Shown: positions 1-5,699 of the stretch, one piece after another | How the letters are laid out: every line of letters starts with the position of its first letter | Position numbering within the stretch: position 1 is the stretch's first letter | Origin: a bacterium | GTDB taxonomy: Bacteria > Pseudomonadota > Gammaproteobacteria > Burkholderiales > Methylophilaceae | Direction of reading: 5' to 3' | Assembly (NCBI GenBank): GCA_027310505.1 | Contig: DAIDAS010000232.1 | Location: 1-5,699 of the forward strand | DNA: 5,699 nucleotides | Notes under the pieces: generated by a model | Told to the model about the DNA's origin: nothing | Databases searched by the model: none | The model's input: the letters and a program-made list of their open reading frames with translations, nothing else | Program-made: the position numbers and the translations under genes

Positions 1-2
1 TG

Positions 3-1547
3 GATGAACTGCGCCTTCCGGATGAAATGCTGACCAACCGTCGGCGCTATCTCGATCCGCTCAACTTCGCCACCAATTTCGGTTTTCTGCGCGACGCCGG
101 TGGCTGGCATACACGGATCGTCACCGCCGATTACTGGTCCGGCTGGGGGGCGCCCAAGCCGCCAGCCGTATGGTTCTGCCTGTTCGACCAGCAGGGCAAC
201 ACGCTGGCGCAGTGGCGGGATGCTTTGCCTGCCCCTGGCGCCGCGCTGGTCGTGGATAGCCAGGAAGTACGCAAGCGCTTCAGCCTGGGAGAATTCACCG
301 GTTCGCTGTTCATTCATGTCATGGGCGTCGCTACCGCCGGTCACGATGTGGTGAAGTACGCGCTGGATATTTACGGCGACGACATCGATACGCAGCTTTC
401 GTGCACCCACGATGCCAATGCCTGGCCATCAGACCTGTTTGCCGGGCTGCCGGCGCCCAAAGAAGGCGAGCAAGTCGTGCTGTGGATCCAGAACAGCCAT
501 CCGGTGACGATTCCCAAGGGCGGCGTCGGCATCAATTTGATGGGCTCCAGCGATATTCGCTGGCTGGATGTGGAAATCCCGCCGTTTGCGACTTATGCTC
601 TCGACGTCGCCGACCTGTTGCCAAATGCGCGCTGGCCGCAGCAGATCGAAATCCAGGCCGGGCGCTATTTCGTCCGGCCACGCTACGAGATCCACGTCAA
701 GGGCGGGCGCAGCCGCATCGCCCACGCCAACGTCGAGCGCAACGATCTGGTGGCCGATGCCAGGATCCCCGAACTGCACGCCCTGATGGGCAAGAGCTAT
801 ATCCTGCCTGCGCCGATCCTGCCGGTGGCGGAGTGGGGGAGCGTGATGCAGCCGACGCCGATGTCCACCGCGCAGATCAACCTGCCGATCGCTGCGATTT
901 TCTATGATGCCTCGGGTCGCGAAATGGCGAGACACGGCTTTGGCTGTCTGCCGCGCAACCTGGAGCTTGAGTTCGACCTGGCCGGTTTTCTGCAAGCGCA
1001 AGGCGTGGTGTTTCCGAGTGGTTACGGTCACGTCGAGCTGGTGTACGACTTCGATGAAGGTGGTGTGGCGGACGGCTGGCTGCACGGGTTGTTCCGATAT
1101 ACCCAGAAAGCGAGCGGCCACATTGCAGAAACCAGCTTCGGCGGGCATATCTACAACACCGTTCTGACCTACAAAAATGAGCCGCAATCCTACGCCACCA
1201 CGCCGCCCGGATTGAGCACCCGATTGTTCCTGCGTCTGGGAGATGCTCCGCTGGATACGTTCTGCCATCTGATCTATTCGGCCTCTACGCCGTGGCACGC
1301 GCAATCGACCACGTCTTTGACCCTGTACGATGCGCTTGGCCGGGAAGTCGCCGTGCGCCAGGTCAAGGTTCCCTGCGGTGGCTCGTTGCTGTGGCGCTAT
1401 CACGAGACCTTCGACGAGGAATCCCGCCGCCGTGCCGGTGCGGGTGCCTATGTCATCATCCGCGACACCACGTGCCGCCTGTTCGGGTATCACGGCACCG
1501 TCAACGGCGACAAGTCGTTCTGCATGGATCACATGTTTGGCTTCTGA
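3..1547 (+). CDS. Uncharacterised beta-rich repeat protein, 5' end open
   Basis: I do not recognise this family and assign no function. The frame is open to the left edge. The first in-frame ATG is at 27 and has only a poorly spaced GGA ahead of it, and the eight codons before it read like normal coding sequence, so the true start is probably outside the window. From that ATG the protein has 506 residues, with no signal peptide or membrane segment visible, which suggests a cytosolic location. About four diverged modules can be seen, centred near residues 49-128, 150-233, 287-374 and 430-502. Three contain a strand of the type 'FDQQGN', 'YDASGRE' or 'YDALGRE', and all four end in a beta-rich stretch with a Tyr followed 13-17 residues later by a His (H128, H233, H374, H502). 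Gene 2 overlaps its end by 11 bases, suggesting translational coupling and a role in the same glycan pathway. It could be a carbohydrate-binding or scaffold protein, but that is a guess. Confidence 0.8.
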   Translation, partial: DELRLPDEMLTNRRRYLDPLNFATNFGFLRDAGGWHTRIVTADYWSGWGAPKPPAVWFCLFDQQGNTLAQWRDALPAPGAALVVDSQEVRKRFSLGEFTGSLFIHVMGVATAGHDVVKYALDIYGDDIDTQLSCTHDANAWPSDLFAGLPAPKEGEQVVLWIQNSHPVTIPKGGVGINLMGSSDIRWLDVEIPPFATYALDVADLLPNARWPQQIEIQAGRYFVRPRYEIHVKGGRSRIAHANVERNDLVADARIPELHALMGKSYILPAPILPVAEWGSVMQPTPMSTAQINLPIAAIFYDASGREMARHGFGCLPRNLELEFDLAGFLQAQGVVFPSGYGHVELVYDFDEGGVADGWLHGLFRYTQKASGHIAETSFGGHIYNTVLTYKNEPQSYATTPPGLSTRLFLRLGDAPLDTFCHLIYSASTPWHAQSTTSLTLYDALGREVAVRQVKVPCGGSLLWRYHETFDEESRRRAGAGAYVIIRDTTCRLFGYHGTVNGDKSFCMDHMFGF

Positions 1548-2661
1548 TCGCAAGTTGACGGTATTGCAGATGCTGCCGGCACTGAACGCCGGTGGCGTCG
1601 AGCGCGGCACGCTGGAAGTGGCCCACCATCTGGTGGAACACGGCCACCGCTCGCTGGTGATGTCCACCGGCGGCCGTATGGTCGAGCAACTGTTGCGTGA
1701 AGGTTCTGAACATTTCACCTGGCCAATCGGTAAAAAGTCGCTTTGGACCTTGCGCCTGATCTGGCAATTGCGCCGATTCATGATCGAGCAGAAAGTCGAT
1801 ATTCTGCACGTGCGTTCGCGCATGCCTGCGTGGGTGGCTTACCTGGCATGGAAGGGTATGAATCCGGCGACCCGGCCGCATTTCGTCACCACGGTACATG
1901 GGCCGTATTCGGTCAATAGCTACAGTGCGGTGATGACCAAAGGCGAGCGAGTGATTGCCATTTCCGAAACGATCCGCAGCTACATCCTGCAGAATTATCC
2001 GCAGGTTGATTCGGATAAAATCCGGCTGATTTATCGCGGTGTATCACCTGAGCAGTTTCCGTACGGCTACAAACCCAGTACCGAATGGCTGAAAGCATGG
2101 CATCAGCAATACCCGGAATTGAATGGAAAGCGTGTGCTCACATTGCCGGCACGCTTGACGCGCTGGAAAGGGCAGGAGGATTTCATCGAGTTGATCCGTC
2201 GACTGCGTGCTCGCGGCTTGCCGGTGCACGGTTTGCTGGTCGGCGAGGCGCACGCCAAGCGTCAGTCGTTTCGGCGCGAGCTGGAACAATTCGCTGAACG
2301 CGCCGGTGTACGCCAGCATCTGACCTTTACCGGGCATCGGACCGATCTGCGGGAAATTATGACGGTGTCGGACATCGTGTATTCCCTTTCCCTCGAGCCG
2401 GAAGCCTTCGGGCGTACCACGGTCGAAGCATTGAGCCTAGGCGTGCCGGTGATCGGCTATGACCATGGTGGTGTCGGCGAACAGTTGGCAGCTATCTTAC
2501 CGGAAGGCAGGGTTCATGCGGGACAGCTACAAGCATTGGAGGAATTGACTGGCCGCTGGCTTGTGCATGCACCGCAGATTCCGCAGCAACAGCCGTTCAC
2601 GCTGCAGCGCATGCTGGACAGTACGTTGGAGGCTTATCAGGTTTTGATGTCACCGCATTAA
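1537..2661 (+). CDS. GT4-type (GT-B fold) glycosyltransferase
   Basis: Predicted retaining glycosyltransferase that moves a sugar from an NDP-sugar to a growing surface glycan at the cytoplasmic face of the membrane. With a TTG start at 1537 it has 374 residues, normal for group-1 transferases. The N-terminal domain opens with the strand VLQMLPAL and the glycine loop NAGGVERG (residues 17-24), followed by HVRSR (91-95) and TTVHGPYS (118-125). The C-terminal nucleotide-sugar domain has PARLTRWKGQ (204-213), with the usual Arg and Lys for phosphate contact, then the EX7E signature E289/E297 in EAFGRTTVE and the GVPVIGYDHGG loop (302-312). Start choice: TTG 1537 has a GGA eight bases upstream. 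TTG 1555 and ATG 1570 lie in the same frame without such a site, and ATG 1570 would cut off the first beta strand. The frame also continues further up into gene 1, but that part looks like out-of-frame gene 1. Donor and acceptor cannot be told from sequence. Confidence 0.9.
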   Translation: MASDRKLTVLQMLPALNAGGVERGTLEVAHHLVEHGHRSLVMSTGGRMVEQLLREGSEHFTWPIGKKSLWTLRLIWQLRRFMIEQKVDILHVRSRMPAWVAYLAWKGMNPATRPHFVTTVHGPYSVNSYSAVMTKGERVIAISETIRSYILQNYPQVDSDKIRLIYRGVSPEQFPYGYKPSTEWLKAWHQQYPELNGKRVLTLPARLTRWKGQEDFIELIRRLRARGLPVHGLLVGEAHAKRQSFRRELEQFAERAGVRQHLTFTGHRTDLREIMTVSDIVYSLSLEPEAFGRTTVEALSLGVPVIGYDHGGVGEQLAAILPEGRVHAGQLQALEELTGRWLVHAPQIPQQQPFTLQRMLDSTLEAYQVLMSPH

Positions 2662-2693
2662 TCGGACGCCATGACTGATGGCCCGTTGGCTAT

Positions 2694-2713
2694 GGCATTC
2701 GGATCCGAATGCC
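2694..2713. terminator. Perfect 20-bp palindrome between convergent genes
   Basis: Ten bases (GGCATTCGGA) are followed immediately by their exact reverse complement. As RNA on either strand this can fold into an 8-bp stem with a GAUC tetraloop. It lies 33 bases after the stop of the GT4 gene and 14 bases after the stop of the acyltransferase gene, where a shared bidirectional terminator would sit. No run of T follows on either strand, so it does not match a classic intrinsic terminator. A protein-binding site is an alternative. The rest of this short gap shows nothing else. Confidence 0.45.
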
Positions 2714-2726
2714 TCAAATACAAGAA

Positions 2727-3890
2727 CTAACGACTTCTGAAAAATGGATGCTCAACGTATTTGTAGCTGAGAGATGAGATTAAAACCAAAATGACGGCGA
2801 TGCACGCGATCAATCCCCAGAATTGATAAGGTGTAATGAGTCTGACTGGGTAAAAATGGTTGACTAAAGTGAAACACAGGTAAATGACGATGCTGTGAAG
2901 GATGTATGTGGAATAGCTGACGGCGCCAAGAAGTCTGGCTGGCCTTGACTTTAGAAAAGTGTACAACGGGTTGCGTGGTTGCATGTGAACCAGGGAAACG
3001 AAGAAAACGAACATGAGTAGTGTGGGTGCATAGCCATACATTGATTCGAAAAACAGGAAAATAGCGACCAACGCCGCGATTCCAGCAAAAGGCAATATAC
3101 GGCTTGAGAGGAGTATGTTTCGGGTCGCGGAGTTGTGATGTGAATGGGCCGTCAATATTCCGCTTAAGAAAAGCATGCTAATTGGCATGTGATCGTAATT
3201 GTATGTGACTTTATAGGTGAGCCAGGCAGTCAAGGTTGCAACGGCTACCAGGATGGTGAACTGATTGCGTAGCAAGATAGCCAGTAGAGGAAGCGCAAGA
3301 TAAAAGCGCCATTCGTATTGTAGGGTCCAGAATACGCCGGCGCCAAGAGGATTGGGATCAATACCGTTAATGGGATGCCTGGATAGGGTTCCTAAACTGA
3401 ATAGCAACGACGCTGAGCGTCTTAGAAGTTCTCCCAAGGGTGCATTGAGTAACATTTTGCTCTGCCAGGCAATCAGCATCAGAATGATACTGGAGGCTAA
3501 TAGGTAGGCAGGTGCGATTCTCCGTATTCTGGAAATCAGTAGCGATTTGTAAGAAATGACCCCGTTTGAGTGAAGAGCTTTTCCCCAGAAAAGAAATCCG
3601 GTTATCGAAAAAAATATACCAACCGATACTTGTCCAAGCAGGGTAAAGAAGGCTGAGGGAGGCACTTCCCAACGCCCATGTTGATAGAAGTAATAGGTTA
3701 TGACGGAATGATGGAAAAAGACGCTCATCGCAAGGATTGCCCGAATACCGTTGATGCTATGGTGGCGTTGCGTGGAGTTCTCTGTGTAGTATTTCTCGTC
3801 TATTAGCCAGCTGAGATGGTTGGCGACGAAAAAACATAACGCCATAATTACGAAATAAGGCGTAATAGAATTAACAGATAATTGGTACAT
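2727..3890 (-). CDS. Acyltransferase-3 family membrane O-acyltransferase (OafA-like)
   Basis: Integral inner-membrane protein predicted to transfer an acyl group, often acetyl, onto a sugar of a surface polysaccharide. Length is 387 residues from the ATG at 3890, with roughly eleven hydrophobic segments. Family marks seen: R50 and H61 in the R-X10-H motif of the helix GIRAILAMSVFFHH, RIRRIAPAY (121-129), FWTLQYEWRFYL (188-199), YSTYILHS (326-333) and YVEHPF (378-383). The start is set by a strong Shine-Dalgarno at 3901-3910. An in-frame ATG at 3971 would add 27 residues that overlap the GT2 gene, have no good ribosome site and look non-native. An extra hydrophobic segment (about residues 11-29) precedes the helix that normally comes first in this family. 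There is no C-terminal SGNH domain. Two 60-base lines counted inside the gene give 38% and 45% G+C against 57-58% in flanking plus-strand genes, which suggests horizontal acquisition. Substrate unknown. Confidence 0.92.
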   Translation of the reverse strand: MYQLSVNSITPYFVIMALCFFVANHLSWLIDEKYYTENSTQRHHSINGIRAILAMSVFFHHSVITYYFYQHGRWEVPPSAFFTLLGQVSVGIFFSITGFLFWGKALHSNGVISYKSLLISRIRRIAPAYLLASSIILMLIAWQSKMLLNAPLGELLRRSASLLFSLGTLSRHPINGIDPNPLGAGVFWTLQYEWRFYLALPLLAILLRNQFTILVAVATLTAWLTYKVTYNYDHMPISMLFLSGILTAHSHHNSATRNILLSSRILPFAGIAALVAIFLFFESMYGYAPTLLMFVFFVSLVHMQPRNPLYTFLKSRPARLLGAVSYSTYILHSIVIYLCFTLVNHFYPVRLITPYQFWGLIACIAVILVLISSLSYKYVEHPFFRSR

Positions 3891-3900
3891 TAGTTTTAAG

Positions 3901-3910
3901 ATCACCTCTT
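3901..3910 (-). promoter_or_regulatory. Strong Shine-Dalgarno for the acyltransferase
   Basis: On the minus strand the sequence AAGAGGTGAT nearly matches the extended anti-Shine-Dalgarno complement and ends ten bases before the ATG at 3890. It decides the start against the upstream in-frame ATG at 3971. It sits in the 41-base gap after the GT2 stop codon, so the acyltransferase is probably translated independently from a shared GT2-acyltransferase transcript. Confidence 0.75.
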
Positions 3911-3931
3911 TAAATTGTGATGGCAATGACA

Positions 3932-4825
3932 CTATCTCCGGCGTCCCATCGTTCCGATCACTCCATGCCACCAGCCTTGTAGGACAGCTGTAAATTTGCT
4001 GCCTTTTGATGATTCATAAAGCAGGATGCGTTTCCACGGCTTGAGGCAAGATGTGAATCCCTTGAATATCCAGCCTCCGAAACTATAGTTGCCATATTCG
4101 CGCAATAGAGCGGTGTTGTTTCTGGCCATGTAGTAGCGACGGTCGGCAGAGTGGTTGGTGGTCCATCTCGTCTTTCCAAACAGTCTGTGCGGGGAGGACT
4201 TCCCGATGGAATGGGACATCAGCGGAGTAAGGACTCGGATCACGTGGTAACCCTTGGTCTTCGCCCTCAGGCAATATTCAGTATCGACGAAATCGATAAA
4301 AAACTCATCCCTGAATGGGCCAATGTCTGCATAAGTGCTCAAGGGCAGCAACGATCCCGAGGTGATGACCCAGTCGACCTCTTCCCATGCCCTGGTCGCT
4401 TGGGTCTGTGCGGTGGGTCGGTGGATGTCTCGGAAATTGGCGCCAATCACAGCCAGATGAAATTTTTCGGGAAACGCTTCATACGCCGTGCATAAGGTTT
4501 CGACCAAATTGCGATCGATTAGCGTGTCTTGGTCCAGCAATAACGCCCAATCATAACCAAGTTGCATGGCCTGCTGGATGCCGATATTTAATGCGCGTGC
4601 GATGCCGAAGTTTTCTGGATTCAGTACGGCGTCCACCTTGGAATCGATGCAGTTAGAACGCAGCATGGTGACTTCTGCGTCGGTCGAGTGATTGTCCACG
4701 ATCACGACATGGCCCGTCTGTTCCCTCACTAATGCCAAACGGGATGGAAATTCTGTGTCAGGATGATAGGTGACGATAATGGCGCAAATGTGTTCACCAT
4801 CAGGTTGATTGTTTATCACGGCCAA
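3932..4825 (-). CDS. GT2-family glycosyltransferase, rhamnosyltransferase-like
   Basis: Predicted inverting GT-A fold transferase adding a sugar, plausibly rhamnose, to an O-antigen or exopolysaccharide repeat unit in the cytoplasm. Length is 297 residues, typical of the RfbF/WbbL-type rhamnosyltransferases it resembles. Motifs: AIIVTYHPD (residues 15-23), IVDNHSTD (42-49), NPENFGIARALNIG (69-82), the metal-binding DQD at 98-100 in LLLDQDT, TSGSLLPL (155-162), FIDFVDTEYCLR (176-187) with likely catalytic acidic residues D181 and E183, and MSHSIGKSSPHR (203-214). The start is not ATG: TTG at 4825 or GTG at 4819 are the only options before the first conserved strand, since the frame meets a stop at 4847-4849. 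Neither has a clear Shine-Dalgarno. The acyltransferase follows 41 bases downstream and is likely in the same operon. The one line counted near its 5' end gives 47% G+C and one nearer its 3' end 55%. Sugar specificity is inferred from resemblance only. Confidence 0.92.
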   Translation of the reverse strand: MAVINNQPDGEHICAIIVTYHPDTEFPSRLALVREQTGHVVIVDNHSTDAEVTMLRSNCIDSKVDAVLNPENFGIARALNIGIQQAMQLGYDWALLLDQDTLIDRNLVETLCTAYEAFPEKFHLAVIGANFRDIHRPTAQTQATRAWEEVDWVITSGSLLPLSTYADIGPFRDEFFIDFVDTEYCLRAKTKGYHVIRVLTPLMSHSIGKSSPHRLFGKTRWTTNHSADRRYYMARNNTALLREYGNYSFGGWIFKGFTSCLKPWKRILLYESSKGSKFTAVLQGWWHGVIGTMGRRR

Positions 4826-4848
4826 GTCATTCGAGTCGAAATGGCATT

Positions 4849-4857
4849 ATTTTAGCA
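4849..4857 (-). promoter_or_regulatory. Possible extended -10 promoter for the GT2-acyltransferase pair
   Basis: On the minus strand TGCTAAAAT matches the extended -10 form TGnTATAAT with one mismatch. Transcription would start around 4842, giving a leader of only about 17 bases before the TTG at 4825. No convincing -35 hexamer lies at the expected distance (4872-4877 reads CAGTGC), so this is a weak call. The rest of the 116-base divergent gap contains no gene. A CATAAT at 4893-4898 could serve the plus-strand gene but also lacks a -35. Confidence 0.3.
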
Positions 4858-4929
4858 GGCTATGAAGGCGCGCACTGCGCTCGCCAATGGCTCATAATGT
4901 CGCCTATTTCGATTTTGGATCATATCTGC

Positions 4930-4938
4930 GGGAGAGGT
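4930..4938 (+). promoter_or_regulatory. Shine-Dalgarno supporting the TTG start at 4942
   Basis: The sequence GGGAGAGGT contains GGAG with seven bases to the TTG at 4942. This supports that rare start codon over GTG at 4951, which would lose the first residues of the opening beta strand. Confidence 0.65.
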
Positions 4939-4941
4939 CAG

Positions 4942-5699
4942 TTGATTAAGGTGTTGGTCGTCGGTAAATGCAACAGTATTGTCAACTGGACGGAATATAC
5001 CGTTGAGGGTTTTCGGCGGGCTGGGTGCGAGGTGGATTATTTTGCCGTGAATGGGCGAAATCGGGCACATTCGCTGTACTACAAGATGCTGGGCGCCATT
5101 GAAGGCGACAAAACCAAGGTTGTCGCGGAGCGGTTGCGGCGCAAGCTGCAGGAATATCAACCCGATCTGGTGGTGTACGTCATGATCGCCTCGAACTGGA
5201 TGCCGGCTTACGTGTTCGAAGTCGCGCAGGAAGCATGCCCCAAGGCAATCAAGGTGGCTTGGGTCGGGGATAAATTCACCCGTGTCGAAGGGGTGTTCGC
5301 CGAATACATGGATTGGATATTCTGTACCGACACGTATTTTATCGATCAGGTGCAGGAACACGGGTTTTCCGCCCCGGCAAGTTATCTGCCGCTGGCGCTT
5401 GATCCCAAGGTGTTCCGGCCGCTGCAGGTGCCTCGTTCCGAGAAGATCGTCTATGTGGCAAACAACACGCCTGGCCGCGGAGAGTTTGTGAGTTCCATCG
5501 AAAAGCCGCTGACTTTGTACGGACGGGGGTGGAAGAAACTGCAGGGCACCCCGCATGAAATCCATGCCTATCGTCTGCCGCTCAGCCGTTTGCCGAGCAC
5601 GTATGCCAGCAGTCGCGCCGTACTCAACGTCAAGAATGAAAAGAACGTCGTGCGGGGTCTGAGCCAGCGTACATTCGAGCCGTATGGCTGCATGACCCC
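4942..5699 (+). CDS. CgeB-like glycosyltransferase, 3' end cut by window
   Basis: Predicted GT-B type glycosyltransferase of the CgeB-like group (named after the Bacillus spore protein, but common in proteobacterial surface-glycan loci). Only the first 252 codons are present; the frame has no stop through 5699. The start is TTG, backed by the Shine-Dalgarno at 4930-4938. It opens with MIKVLVVGKCNS, the first Rossmann strand and loop. PDLVVYVMI (residues 74-82) and WVGDKFTR (107-114) follow, then YLPLALDPKVFRP (148-160), the domain-linking motif typical of this group, IVYVANN (169-175) and LYGRGW (192-197). Near the cut are LNVKNE (228-233) and QRTFEPYGC (242-250), matching the nucleotide-sugar binding end of the family, where RTFE is a hallmark. 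One counted line gives 57% G+C, like genes 1 and 2 and unlike the acyltransferase. It is divergent from the GT2 gene. Donor and acceptor unknown. A 237-codon open frame on the opposite strand here is only its shadow. Confidence 0.88.
   Translation, partial: MIKVLVVGKCNSIVNWTEYTVEGFRRAGCEVDYFAVNGRNRAHSLYYKMLGAIEGDKTKVVAERLRRKLQEYQPDLVVYVMIASNWMPAYVFEVAQEACPKAIKVAWVGDKFTRVEGVFAEYMDWIFCTDTYFIDQVQEHGFSAPASYLPLALDPKVFRPLQVPRSEKIVYVANNTPGRGEFVSSIEKPLTLYGRGWKKLQGTPHEIHAYRLPLSRLPSTYASSRAVLNVKNEKNVVRGLSQRTFEPYGCMT

Noticed and set aside
401..907. 168-codon plus-strand frame inside gene 1
   Set aside because: It is an alternate-frame shadow, low in complexity and rich in Arg, Ala and Gln. Gene 1 is continuous through it with a repeat structure.
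1330..1536. Longer version of the GT4 gene starting at ATG 1330
   Set aside because: The added residues are just gene 1 read out of frame, rich in Arg, Ser and Ala. GT4 homology begins with the strand at VLQMLPAL.
429..1823. 464-codon open frame on the minus strand
   Set aside because: It lies antisense to genes 1 and 2, its translation is Arg-, Gln- and His-rich with no recognisable domain, and it crosses the border between two well-supported plus-strand genes. It is a shadow of high G+C codon bias.
3891..3971. 27-residue N-terminal extension of the acyltransferase
   Set aside because: It overlaps the end of the GT2 gene and lacks a good ribosome site, whereas the ATG at 3890 has a near-ideal Shine-Dalgarno.
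4151..4656. Plus-strand open frames (4151-4495 and 4387-4656) inside the GT2 gene
   Set aside because: They are antisense to an intact GT2 reading frame with all its motifs, and their translations have no recognisable features.
4867..4885. Imperfect G+C-rich hairpin in the divergent gap
   Set aside because: GGCGCG and CGCTCGCC can pair only with a bulge around a small loop and no T-run follows. It is too weak to call a terminator or riboswitch.
4852..5565. 237-codon open frame on the minus strand
   Set aside because: The opposite strand encodes a CgeB-like protein with family motifs and a Shine-Dalgarno. The antisense translation shows no domain.
1..5699. Search for mobile elements, tRNA, CRISPR, toxin-antitoxin or defence genes
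   Set aside because: No transposase or integrase motif, no regularly spaced repeats, no tRNA-like cloverleaf and no defence domain was seen. The genes are explained by polysaccharide biosynthesis.

Overview
The window reads as part of a cell-surface polysaccharide locus (O-antigen, capsule or exopolysaccharide) from a Gram-negative bacterium, most likely a proteobacterium. The G+C content of the flanking genes (about 57-58% in two 60-base lines counted by hand) and the style of the glycosyltransferases would fit a betaproteobacterium. That placement is an inference, because no taxonomic marker gene is present.

Layout, left to right. (1) 3-1547 (+): a large protein of unknown family, open at the left edge, built from about four diverged beta-rich repeats. 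(2) 1537-2661 (+): a GT-B fold, family GT4-type glycosyltransferase, overlapping gene 1 by 11 bases and probably co-transcribed with it. (3) 2662-2726: a short convergent intergenic gap holding a perfect 20-bp palindrome, a candidate bidirectional terminator or binding site. (4) 2727-3890 (-): a multi-pass membrane acyltransferase of the acyltransferase-3 (OafA-like) family, visibly A+T-richer than its neighbours. (5) 3932-4825 (-): a GT2-family, rhamnosyltransferase-like glycosyltransferase just upstream of the acyltransferase in the same transcriptional direction. (6) 4826-4941: a 116-bp divergent intergenic region. (7) 4942-5699 (+): the first 252 codons of a CgeB-like glycosyltransferase, cut by the right edge.

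Working model: the three glycosyltransferases would each add a sugar to a lipid-linked or protein-linked glycan on the cytoplasmic side. The membrane acyltransferase would decorate a sugar with an acyl group, typically acetyl. The two minus-strand genes (GT2 and acyltransferase) look like a small inserted module between plus-strand genes of higher G+C, as expected for serotype-diversifying cargo. The repeat protein has no function I can assign from sequence, and its coupling to the GT4 gene is the most interesting open question here.

I see no tRNA or rRNA gene, CRISPR array, transposase, integrase or defence system. Three of the five genes appear to use TTG start codons, so ATG-only gene finding would mis-start or miss them.
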